Shown in pieces: positions 1-6,305 of a stretch of 6,305 nt of DNA (positions within the stretch are counted from its first letter, which is position 1; each line of letters begins with the position of its first letter). The notes under the pieces were generated by a model, which saw only the letters and a program-made list of their open reading frames with translations, was not told the DNA's origin and made no database searches. The translations under genes were made by a program, and so were the position numbers. The stretch comes from Helicobacter sp. Lineage in GTDB: Bacteria > Campylobacterota > Campylobacteria > Campylobacterales > Helicobacteraceae. The DNA lies in assembly GCA_029257755.1 (NCBI GenBank), contig JARIAP010000199.1, positions 1 to 6,305 of the forward strand. Reading direction: 5' to 3'.

Positions 1-1
1 T

Positions 2-457
2 ATTAGTGCAGATAATGATTCTACAGAATTAATGCATAGAGCCGAAGTTTTTGCTTTACTTGATTCTTTTTTAAAATTTGATGATATTGATATGTTAAAA
101 AGTATTTTTGAAAAAGAAATAAAAGATATTGGGATTGAACCTAATCCTAAAGATATAAGGTTTTTTTTAGGTAGAATGGCTTTATTATCGCCACATGTAA
201 TGAGAAAATATTGGGGATTTAATATGATTATGAGATCATATAATGAAAGCATCTTTGGAGATAATCATCTATATAAAATATATGGTTTTACATACAAAGA
301 CTATTTATCATTAATTAAGCATTGTGATGATAAGGTTTTAAATAAATATATAAGAAAATATAAAAAATATAAAAAATTATTTAACATATCAATAGCAATA
401 TTTATACCCATATTATTATTTATTTTATATGTTTTAATTGATAAAGTAAATCAATAA
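2..457 (+). CDS. Unrecognised protein with a C-terminal membrane anchor (5'-partial)
   Basis: I do not recognise this protein. The reading frame is open to the left edge: ten codons (I-S-A-D-N-D-S-T-E-L) precede the first ATG at 32 with no stop. No Shine-Dalgarno-like sequence precedes that ATG, so the true start probably lies outside the window; 151 residues are visible. Most of the visible part is soluble and mixed in charge (for example F-F-L-G-R-M-A-L-L-S-P-H-V near visible residues 54-66). A very basic stretch rich in K, Y and R follows (about 111-125), then a single hydrophobic segment (about 126-146) and the short tail D-K-V-N-Q. By the positive-inside rule this suggests a cytoplasmic body anchored to the inner membrane by its C terminus. 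The stop is 15 bases before the outer-membrane protein gene, so the two may share a transcript. Base composition matches the rest of the window. It is a real gene by length and frame, but its function is unknown. Confidence 0.72.
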   Translation: MSADNDSTELMHRAEVFALLDSFLKFDDIDMLKSIFEKEIKDIGIEPNPKDIRFFLGRMALLSPHVMRKYWGFNMIMRSYNESIFGDNHLYKIYGFTYKDYLSLIKHCDDKVLNKYIRKYKKYKKLFNISIAIFIPILLFILYVLIDKVNQ

Positions 458-472
458 ATACAGAGAAAATTA

Positions 473-1147
473 ATGAATATAACTAAATTTTACACAATAA
501 TATTTGCATTATTATTTAATATTTCTATTGCAAATTCTAATATAGAACAACAAACAGAAGAAAGTGGTCTTTTTGTTGGTGTAAATATTGGTATTAGTAT
601 TATGCAGGTAAATTTTTATGATTCTTATGGAATTAAAAAAGAATGGAAAGATATTGGTTTATCTAATTTTCATTTATATGGAAATGAGAGCGAAACACAA
701 GGGAATCTTGGTTTAAAAATAGGTTGGAATAAATTTTTAAATAAACTATTTGGTATTAGAATATATGCAAACTATGATTATAGCAACTTTAGATATTTTT
801 TAACAAATGCTAAAATAGCAACTGAAGATATAAGTATTATTAGCGAATTTATGTTTAATTTTTTTAATAGTAAAAATTTTTCTATTGGTATATTTACAGG
901 AATTGGTGTTGGATATAAATTGCTACAATGGAATAATATGGATATTAGAAGTGATTTTGAAAAATATTATTCATATAATGGTTTTATTGTGCCAATTAGT
1001 GTTGGTATAAGTACCACCATAATCAAGAAACATAAGATAGAAATTAGCACAAAAATTCCCACCATAAGAACTAGCTATAAGTATAATAAAGAAAGGTTAG
1101 AAATTAATCCTTATATATTAAGTATTGGATATAGCTATATTTTTTAA
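473..1147 (+). CDS. Helicobacter-type outer membrane beta-barrel protein
   Basis: This 224-residue protein is predicted to be exported and inserted in the outer membrane. Residues 1-22 look like a signal peptide: M-N-I-T-K, a hydrophobic core, then S-I-A-N-S with likely cleavage near residue 20-22. The mature part has features I associate with the Helicobacter outer membrane protein family (HP_OMP/Hop-Hom-like). These are S-G-L-F-V-G-V (31-37), G-L-K-I-G-W-N-K-F (80-88), G-I-R-I-Y-A-N-Y-D-Y (94-103), F-N-F-F followed by G-I-F-T-G-I-G-V-G-Y (128-148), I-S-T-K-I-P-T (191-197), and a terminal strand ending Y-S-Y-I-F. A C-terminal Phe with alternating aromatics is the usual signal for the barrel assembly machinery. 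It is short compared with the large Hop adhesins, so it resembles the small barrel members. The start at 473 is supported by the signal peptide and a weak purine-rich AGAGAAAA just upstream. The ligand or role (porin, adhesin or structural) cannot be told from sequence. Confidence 0.85.
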   Translation: MNITKFYTIIFALLFNISIANSNIEQQTEESGLFVGVNIGISIMQVNFYDSYGIKKEWKDIGLSNFHLYGNESETQGNLGLKIGWNKFLNKLFGIRIYANYDYSNFRYFLTNAKIATEDISIISEFMFNFFNSKNFSIGIFTGIGVGYKLLQWNNMDIRSDFEKYYSYNGFIVPISVGISTTIIKKHKIEISTKIPTIRTSYKYNKERLEINPYILSIGYSYIF

Positions 1148-1242
1148 TTATATAAGCAAAATATTAAACTAAATAATATCTATAAAAATTAAATGCAAAA
1201 TTTAATATATTTTGATTCAATAAATATCATATTTTATAAAAA
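1148..1242. other. Convergent intergenic gap without a clear terminator
   Basis: This gap separates the ends of the outer-membrane protein gene (+) and pheT (-). It is almost all A/T. Two six-base inverted repeats with seven-base loops are visible: ATATTA/TAATAT at 1161-1179 and ATTAAA/TTTAAT at 1188-1206. Neither stem has a G-C pair and neither is followed by a clean T run, so a terminator assignment is not supported for either gene. Confidence 0.5.
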
Positions 1243-3633
1243 TTACATTTTTAATTTAGCATTAAATCTTTTATCAAGCACATCAAGACTTTTTTGCAAA
1301 CATTCTTGCATTTGTGATTCTGTAAGTGTCATCTCTAGTGATTGAAATATAAATCGTATGCTTAATGCAATTTGATCATCATTTTCTTTGTAAATATCAA
1401 GCGGTAAAATATCTTTTATAAAATTTATATTTGTTCTTTCAAGTTCTGTTTTTATTGAATTAAAACTCGTATTTTTATCTATTAAAATAGTTAAATCTCT
1501 TTTGTTTGCTTGATATTTTGAAAATTCTTTTGCTAATTTTTTATCTTTTAAACTATCAAGCAACAATGGCAAGTCTATTTCACAAAAAAATACAGAATCT
1601 AAATCATAAAATTTTGCTATATTTGGATGTAATTTAGAGATAATTCCAATTACAACTCCATCTTTCATTATATTTGCACTTTGATATGGGTGAATAAGAG
1701 TAGATTTTTGAAATTGACTAGAAGTATTTATACATTCAAAATCACCTATAATCTCACTTATATTCTGTGCAAATGTAAAAAAATCAATTTCTTTTCCCTT
1801 TGGATTTGGATAACTTGGCTTTGATATATAATCACTTATTGCGAAAGCTAAACTTTGTTTTGCCTCTCTATTGTTATCATATATATTTCCAATTTCAAAT
1901 AATCTAATACCCTCATACCCATAACATTTATTTTTTGATATACTTTCTAAAATATGAGGAATAAGAGATGGTCTAAGTGTGTCTAATTCACTTGTAATTG
2001 GATTTAGTAATTTTTTGTTTTCATTTAATAATTCAAATCCTAATTGTTTTAATTTCTTAGAATCATCAAATACATAATGTATACATTCAATATATCCATG
2101 AGACAATGATTTATATCTAAGTTTGTTTATTTCTTTATGTAGTTTGTAAGATTTAGTTACTTGTTCTACTTGCTGTATTGTATGTTTTTTTGGTATTACT
2201 TTATCAACTCCATATAATCTTAATACTTCTTCTACTATATCTTGTTTTGTTTTTATATCATTTCTAAATAGTGGGGGTTGTGCTATAAAGAAATTATCAT
2301 CACAAGTAGCTTGAAGTCTAAAATTAAGTCTTTTTAAAAGCAATGCTATTTCTTCTTTCTCAATTTCATTGCCAATGCAGTCTGAAATATATTTAAAAGT
2401 CATTTGAATGTTTTTTACTTCTGGCATCCTTATTATTTCTTGCACACCAGAATATAAATTTGAATCTAGCATTTCAAAGCTTTTGCAAATAAAATTCATT
2501 CCAACTTCTAATTCAAGATTTGTTCCCCTAGTTGATCTATGCATAGTATCTTGATTAAAATCTTTTTTATCTAAACCATAAGTTTTATTTGCTATTAATT
2601 CAGAATCTATAAAACTTGCTTCTAATATTATAGTTCGCGGATAATCCCTTTGTTCAATTTTATATGTGTTAGCCCCAATTATACTTAATTTATTATGGGT
2701 TATAACTCCATTGTTATCTTTTATTTCACTATATACAGATTCTAGATCATTTTCATCGGCTTTAATTATTAGTTTTGATTCTAAACTATTTGTAGAAATA
2801 TTTTTAGAATCCATAGGATATATATTAAACAAAACACCTGTCATATACGATGTATATTCAGCAAAATTACTCATAACACAATCTTTATATTTACCATTTA
2901 ATCCTAAACATAATGCAATTGATAATGGAGTATAACCTTCTTTTATTTCTATAATTCTATAAAGCAATGAAGAATGTAAATCGCCATGAGGCACAACTTG
3001 TAGAAACCTACCAACACCAAGTGCAATGTTTGGCTCATTAGCTATAATACTTTTTGGTATCAAATTAAAATAACTTGCTATATCTCTTGCTACTCCCAAT
3101 ACAGATAAACAATCTCCACGATTTGGGGTAATACCTAATTCAAGAACATTTTGATTAAAAATTTTATATTCACAAAGTTCTTTTCCTAATATAAGCTCAC
3201 CAATACTCAAGTCAAGCTCTAATATACCATCATTTAGTTTTGGTAATCCTAACTCTACACTTGAGCAAAGCATACCAAAGCTATCAACACCTCTAATATT
3301 GCTTTTTAGAATCTTTGTGCTACCATATTTTCCAAATGGCAATATGTTATCTATTTGTGCTAATGCAACAAATTGACCTACATAAACATTTTTTGCACCA
3401 CATACAATTTGCAAAGTTTCTGTGCCAATATCAACCTCACAAACACTTAGTTTATCTGCATTTGGATGTTGAATTTTTTTAACTATTTTTGCAACTACAA
3501 CATTTTTAGGTATTTTTATTTCATATTCTTTTTCAACTTCTAAGCCTATAGAGCTTAGAATACACACAAGCTCTTTCCAATTAATATTATCTATATTAAT
3601 AAAATGATTTAAACTCTCATTTGTAACTATCAT
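1243..3633 (-). CDS. pheT: Phenylalanyl-tRNA synthetase beta subunit
   Basis: This is the beta subunit of the (alpha-beta)2 enzyme that attaches phenylalanine to tRNA(Phe); it acts in the cytoplasm and is essential. At 796 residues it is full length for a bacterial PheT. Domains in order: an N-terminal B1 segment (1-38); an OB-fold tRNA-binding domain (about 40-150, with H-P-N-A-D-K-L at 56-62, V-C-G-A-K-N at 77-82 and G-M-L-C-S-S-x-E-L-G at 120-129); T-P-N-R-G-D-C-L-S (169-177); a B3/B4 region (about 205-385); a B5 domain (about 405-480, R-N-D-I at 457-460 and D-I-V-E-E-V-L-R-L-Y-G at 465-475); a catalytic-like core (about 490-690, L-R-P-S-L at 553-557); and a C-terminal FDX-ACB anticodon-binding domain (about 703-795, K-R-D-L-T at 711-715). 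The B3/B4 region is unusual because the editing-site motifs are not recognisable. Its ATG overlaps the pheS stop by one base (TAATG). A GGAG ribosome binding site lies 8 bases upstream inside pheS, so coupled translation is likely. Confidence 0.97.
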   Translation of the reverse strand: MIVTNESLNHFINIDNINWKELVCILSSIGLEVEKEYEIKIPKNVVVAKIVKKIQHPNADKLSVCEVDIGTETLQIVCGAKNVYVGQFVALAQIDNILPFGKYGSTKILKSNIRGVDSFGMLCSSVELGLPKLNDGILELDLSIGELILGKELCEYKIFNQNVLELGITPNRGDCLSVLGVARDIASYFNLIPKSIIANEPNIALGVGRFLQVVPHGDLHSSLLYRIIEIKEGYTPLSIALCLGLNGKYKDCVMSNFAEYTSYMTGVLFNIYPMDSKNISTNSLESKLIIKADENDLESVYSEIKDNNGVITHNKLSIIGANTYKIEQRDYPRTIILEASFIDSELIANKTYGLDKKDFNQDTMHRSTRGTNLELEVGMNFICKSFEMLDSNLYSGVQEIIRMPEVKNIQMTFKYISDCIGNEIEKEEIALLLKRLNFRLQATCDDNFFIAQPPLFRNDIKTKQDIVEEVLRLYGVDKVIPKKHTIQQVEQVTKSYKLHKEINKLRYKSLSHGYIECIHYVFDDSKKLKQLGFELLNENKKLLNPITSELDTLRPSLIPHILESISKNKCYGYEGIRLFEIGNIYDNNREAKQSLAFAISDYISKPSYPNPKGKEIDFFTFAQNISEIIGDFECINTSSQFQKSTLIHPYQSANIMKDGVVIGIISKLHPNIAKFYDLDSVFFCEIDLPLLLDSLKDKKLAKEFSKYQANKRDLTILIDKNTSFNSIKTELERTNINFIKDILPLDIYKENDDQIALSIRFIFQSLEMTLTESQMQECLQKSLDVLDKRFNAKLKM

Positions 3634-4646
3634 TAAAACTGCTCCAAGATTCTTAAATCTGTTTCATAAAAACTGCGTAAATCATTAATTCCCCATTTAA
3701 GCATGGCAAGTCTTTCAATACCCATTCCAAAAGCATAACCACTAACATTTTTATAACCAACTGCTTTAAATACATTATGATTTACTATACCACAACCAAG
3801 TATCTCAAGAAATCCTGTGTGAGAACATACCCTACAACCATCACCATTGCAAAACATACAACTAACATCAACTTCAGCACTAGGTTCTGTAAATGGAAAG
3901 AAAGATGATCTAAATCTAACCCTAACATTACTGCCAAATATATGTTTTACAAATTGCTCTAAAATATATTTTAAATGTGCAAAGCTTATATGATCCCCTT
4001 CTTCAACGACTAATCCTTCACATTGATGAAACATAGGAGAATGAGTCATATCATAATCTCTTCTGAATGTAGCACCTGTGCATATCATTCTAATTGGTAA
4101 TTTATTTTGCTCCATAGTGCGAATTTGTGTTGGTGAAGTATGAGTTCTTAAAAGCATAGAATCTTTAAAATAAAATGTGTCTTGCATATCCCTTGCAGGA
4201 TGATATTTTGGTAAATTTAAAGCTTCAAAATTATGGAAATCATCTTCTATAAATGGACCATCTTGCAAAGAAAAATTTAGGTTAGTAAAATACTCAATTA
4301 TAATATCTCTCATTTGATAGACTGGATGTCCATTACTAACAAAACCTATTTTTTTAAAAAGACTTGTATCAATTTTTTCTTGTTTTAACCTCTGTTCTAA
4401 ATCTTTTAAATCAATTTCTTCTTTTTTTGTATTAAAAATATTTTCAAATTCTTTTTTAAGTGCATTGATCTCTGATGCAACTTCTTTTTTTAAGTCATTT
4501 CTTAATTCACCTAACTTACTAAATGCTTGTGTTAAGTATCCTTTTTTGCCATTTATTTCAATACGCAAAGTTTCTAGAGTCTCTTTGTCTGAAACATCAT
4601 TAAGCTTTTTAATAATTTCTTTTATTTTTTGCTTTAATTCAATCAT
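3633..4646 (-). CDS. pheS: Phenylalanyl-tRNA synthetase alpha subunit
   Basis: This is the catalytic alpha subunit of phenylalanyl-tRNA synthetase. It activates Phe with ATP and transfers it to tRNA(Phe) bound by both subunits. At 337 residues it is normal length. Residues 1-95 form the charged N-terminal coiled-coil arm that contacts tRNA. The class II core follows: H-P-V-Y-Q near motif 1 (107-111), [11 protein letters not shown] (134-144) and [10 protein letters not shown] (149-158), then R-T-H-T-S (167-171). Motif 2 is F-R-R-D-Y-D-M-T-H with M-F-H-Q-C-E-G-L (194-212). E-P-S-A-E-V-D-V (254-261) comes next, and motif 3 is around F-G-M-G-I-E-R-L (306-313). Between 263 and 274 there is a C-x2-C-x4-C-x2-C knuckle followed by T-G-F-L-E-I-L-G, resembling the cysteine-bearing PheS form known from Gram-positive bacteria, as I recall it. 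The start is supported by AAAGG six bases upstream. It is the first gene of the pheS-pheT operon and is divergent from comM. Confidence 0.98.
   Translation of the reverse strand: MIELKQKIKEIIKKLNDVSDKETLETLRIEINGKKGYLTQAFSKLGELRNDLKKEVASEINALKKEFENIFNTKKEEIDLKDLEQRLKQEKIDTSLFKKIGFVSNGHPVYQMRDIIIEYFTNLNFSLQDGPFIEDDFHNFEALNLPKYHPARDMQDTFYFKDSMLLRTHTSPTQIRTMEQNKLPIRMICTGATFRRDYDMTHSPMFHQCEGLVVEEGDHISFAHLKYILEQFVKHIFGSNVRVRFRSSFFPFTEPSAEVDVSCMFCNGDGCRVCSHTGFLEILGCGIVNHNVFKAVGYKNVSGYAFGMGIERLAMLKWGINDLRSFYETDLRILEQF
3642..3645 (-). promoter_or_regulatory. Ribosome binding site for pheT, inside the end of pheS
   Basis: Read on the minus strand, TTGGAGC contains GGAG, eight bases before the pheT ATG at 3633. 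It lies within the last codons of pheS. With the TAATG overlap at 3635-3631, it supports the chosen pheT start and suggests that ribosomes finishing pheS reinitiate on pheT, keeping the two subunits in balance. Confidence 0.75.
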
Positions 4647-4652
4647 TACAAA

Positions 4653-4657
4653 CCTTT
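4653..4657 (-). promoter_or_regulatory. Ribosome binding site for pheS
   Basis: The minus strand reads AAAGG followed by six bases (TTTGTA) and then the pheS ATG at 4646. The position and match to the anti-Shine-Dalgarno sequence support this start. Confidence 0.75.
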
Positions 4658-4675
4658 AATTTATGTGCTTTTTAT

Positions 4676-4681
4676 ATTATA
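4676..4681 (-). promoter_or_regulatory. Candidate -10 element for the pheS-pheT operon
   Basis: A perfect TATAAT on the minus strand would place transcription initiation roughly 20-25 bases before the pheS ATG. Two further TATAAT matches occur upstream on the same strand (4691-4696 and 4704-4709) in the same A/T-rich stretch. None has an upstream TGn. The choice among them is therefore uncertain, and no -35 box is evident, which is usual in this bacterial group. Confidence 0.35.
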
Positions 4682-4783
4682 ATAAGTTTTATTATATATT
4701 TGTATTATATTTTATCAAAATAAAAAGTATTTTTAGTATAAAGTATATATCATTATATAAATTTATAACTTTATTTAATTTAA

Positions 4784-4792
4784 TGCTATAAT
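4784..4792 (+). promoter_or_regulatory. Extended -10 promoter element for comM
   Basis: The sequence TGCTATAAT is a perfect extended -10 (TGn plus TATAAT) and ends 41 bases before the comM ATG. A start site about seven bases downstream would give a leader of roughly 35 bases holding the ribosome binding site. Upstream is A/T-rich with no good -35 box, as is typical for the main sigma factor of Helicobacter and Campylobacter. It is the clearest promoter in the window. Confidence 0.7.
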
Positions 4793-4823
4793 CAAATGTA
4801 ATATAATATTTAATTGCAATATT

Positions 4824-4828
4824 AAGGA
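4824..4828 (+). promoter_or_regulatory. Ribosome binding site for comM
   Basis: AAGGA lies five bases before the ATG at 4834. It is the best Shine-Dalgarno match in this region and fixes the comM start, which also fits the usual N terminus of the family. Confidence 0.8.
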
Positions 4829-4833
4829 TATTT

Positions 4834-6305
4834 ATGGTAAATAAAATTTATTGTGCAACACAAGATGGTTTAGATTCTAAAATTATTGAAGTAGAAGCTA
4901 CATTTTGCAATGGTCTGCCAACATTTAATATCACTGGTCTTGCTTCAAGCTCTATAAAAGAGTCTCAACATAGGGTTTTAAGTGCACTTTCAAATTTAGG
5001 CATAGATTTTCCAACACAAAAGTTAAATATAAATTTATCCCCATCGGATTTACCAAAAAATGGAAGTCATTTCGATTTGCCAATTGCTTTGCTAATTGCT
5101 GCAAGTAAAGAAAGTTTATATCTTGAAGAATGGTTTGCATTTGGTGAGTTAGGACTTGATGGAGTTATTAAAGATGTAGCATTAATATATCCTATGTTGC
5201 TTGATATTGCAATATATAAGCCAAATTCAAAAATCATATTACCATCAAATTCAAAAGAGCTTTACACAAAGATACCAAATTTGCAAATGAACTTTGCAAA
5301 TGATATAACAGATGCATTAGATATTTTAAGGGGAAACATAAAAACAACTACAATAAATAGCGATTTTAATTTTAAATATATAGAAATTTGCAATCAAAAA
5401 TTCTATTACGATGATTCGTTTGAAAATGATTTTATAGAAGTAAAAAATCAAGATAGAGCTATTTATGCCGCATTAATATCTGCATGTGGATTTCATAATA
5501 TTTTGTTTGAAGGAAGTCCTGGTTGTGGTAAAAGTATGATTGCAAAAAGAATGCAATATATATTGCCACCACTAAGTCTAAATGAAATGATAGAGAGCGT
5601 AAAATTACAAGCATTAAATGAACAAACATTGCAATACAAGCCAAAAAGAAGCTTTAGATCACCTCATCAAAGTGCTTCAAAAGCAAGTATTTTGGGAAGT
5701 GCATCTCAATTTAAAGTAAATCCGGGTGAAATTGCCCTAGCTCACAATGGAATAATATTTTTTGATGAATTACCATATTTCAAACGCGATATTTTAGAAT
5801 CTTTAAGAGAGCCACTTGAAAATAATCAACTTGCAATATCTCGTGTGCATTCAAAAGTAATTTATGATACTTCGTTTTTATTTGTAGGTGCTATGAATCC
5901 TTGCCCTTGTGGTAATTTATTATCAACTACAAAAGAATGTAGGTGTAAGGATACAGAGATTAAAAGCTATAGAAATCATTTAAGTGAGCCATTTTTAGAT
6001 AGAATTGATTTATATGTGCAAATGCAAGAACAAATACAAACAGCATATAAAAAATCATACAACATTAAACTTGATTCTAAAAATATGCAAAATATAGTTT
6101 TTATGGTATTTGAACGACAAATAAAAAGAGGACAGATGGATTCTAAGGGAAAAATAATATTTAATGGAAAGTTATCAGAATCTCAAGTGGAAAAATATTG
6201 CATACTTAGTGATGAGTGTAAAAATTTATTAGAACAAGCAAAAATGCGTTTTAATTTGAGTTATAGAGGTGAGCAAAAAATAAAAAAAGTAGCAAGAACA
6301 TTAGC
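4834..6305 (+). CDS. comM: ComM/YifB family AAA+ ATPase (Mg-chelatase-like), 3'-partial
   Basis: The frame runs from ATG 4834 off the right edge; 490 full codons are visible. Family members are about 500-510 residues, so only a short tail is missing. Domains: an N-terminal ChlI-type, Lon-protease-like fold (about 3-125, with N-G-L-P-T-F-N-I-T-G-L at 26-36, K-E-S-Q-H-R-V at 42-48 and F-D-L-P-I-A at 80-85); a Mg-chelatase AAA+ domain (about 200-400) with Walker A G-S-P-G-C-G-K-S (227-234, Lys233), F-R-S-P-H-Q-S-A-S (274-282) and Walker B I-I-F-F-D-E-L (307-313); a Cys cluster N-P-C-P-C-G plus C-R-C (Cys357, 359, 369, 371); and L-D-R-I-D (388-392). The C-terminal domain ends S-Y-R-G-E-Q-K-I-K-K-V-A-R-T-L. 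Vibrio ComM is a hexameric DNA helicase that drives branch migration during integration of transformed DNA. The same role is inferred here and fits a naturally competent lineage. Despite the family name, magnesium chelation is unlikely. It has its own promoter and is divergent from pheS. Confidence 0.95.
   Translation, partial: MVNKIYCATQDGLDSKIIEVEATFCNGLPTFNITGLASSSIKESQHRVLSALSNLGIDFPTQKLNINLSPSDLPKNGSHFDLPIALLIAASKESLYLEEWFAFGELGLDGVIKDVALIYPMLLDIAIYKPNSKIILPSNSKELYTKIPNLQMNFANDITDALDILRGNIKTTTINSDFNFKYIEICNQKFYYDDSFENDFIEVKNQDRAIYAALISACGFHNILFEGSPGCGKSMIAKRMQYILPPLSLNEMIESVKLQALNEQTLQYKPKRSFRSPHQSASKASILGSASQFKVNPGEIALAHNGIIFFDELPYFKRDILESLREPLENNQLAISRVHSKVIYDTSFLFVGAMNPCPCGNLLSTTKECRCKDTEIKSYRNHLSEPFLDRIDLYVQMQEQIQTAYKKSYNIKLDSKNMQNIVFMVFERQIKRGQMDSKGKIIFNGKLSESQVEKYCILSDECKNLLEQAKMRFNLSYRGEQKIKKVARTL

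Noticed and set aside
32..34. ATG at 32 as the start of the first gene
   Set aside because: The frame is open for ten codons before it up to the window edge and there is no ribosome binding site, so an upstream start is more likely.
161..168. Run of eight T in the first gene as a phase-variable tract
   Set aside because: It is only eight bases, in frame, in a very A/T-rich genome where such runs occur by chance. Switching genes in this group usually have longer tracts, often of G or C.
1161..1206. Two A/T inverted repeats as a bidirectional terminator
   Set aside because: Six-base stems of A/T only are expected by chance in this composition and would be very unstable.
2273..2277. Run of five G within pheT (C run on the coding strand)
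   Set aside because: Too short for slippage, and it encodes the conserved Q-P-P-L stretch in an essential gene.
2666..2935. Open frame of 89 codons on the plus strand inside pheT
   Set aside because: It lies wholly antisense to a conserved essential gene and has no ribosome binding site or recognisable protein. It is a by-product of the A/T-rich coding strand.
4465..4659. Open frame of 64 codons on the plus strand over the pheS start
   Set aside because: It is antisense to the lysine- and glutamate-rich N-terminal arm of PheS, which naturally yields a Phe/Ser/Leu-rich reverse frame.
4952..5140. Open frame on the minus strand inside comM
   Set aside because: Antisense to the conserved N-terminal domain of ComM, with no independent evidence.
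5459..5644. Second open frame on the minus strand inside comM, hydrophobic in appearance
   Set aside because: Antisense to the Walker A region of ComM. Its hydrophobicity follows from the reverse complement of the coding strand.

Overview
This is a very A/T-rich window, and its protein families point to a Helicobacter-like Campylobacterota (epsilonproteobacterial) genome. The strongest taxonomic clue is a small outer-membrane beta-barrel protein at 473-1147. Its sequence pattern resembles the Helicobacter outer membrane protein family: a signal peptide, then S-G-L-F-V-G-V, then G-x-R-x-Y-x-x-Y-D-Y, then I-x-T-K-I-P-T, ending in a C-terminal aromatic. The weak -35 and extended -10 (TGCTATAAT) promoter form fits the same group.

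Layout from left to right. (1) 2-457 (+) is the 3' part of a gene that enters from outside the window. It encodes an unrecognised protein with a lysine-rich stretch followed by one C-terminal membrane helix. (2) 473-1147 (+), 15 bases downstream, is the outer-membrane protein; the pair is probably cotranscribed. (3) 1148-1242 is a short convergent gap with only weak all-A/T inverted repeats. (4) 1243-3633 (-) is pheT and 3633-4646 (-) is pheS, the two subunits of phenylalanyl-tRNA synthetase. They form a pheS-pheT operon with a one-base TAATG stop/start overlap. (5) 4647-4833 is a divergent A/T-rich promoter region. (6) 4834-6305 (+) is comM (yifB family), an AAA+ ATPase of the Mg-chelatase-like group linked to natural transformation. 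It is complete except for its last few codons, which lie beyond the window.

PheS and PheT assemble as an (alpha-beta)2 enzyme that charges tRNA(Phe) and is essential for translation. ComM is functionally unrelated and shares only the divergent intergenic region. The two genes on the left look like accessory, envelope-related genes in a convergent position.

I see no mobile element, CRISPR array, tRNA or rRNA, and no convincing undescribed multi-gene system. The best leads are the degenerate B3/B4 (editing) region of PheT, where the usual active-site motifs cannot be found, and the unidentified membrane-anchored protein next to the outer-membrane protein.
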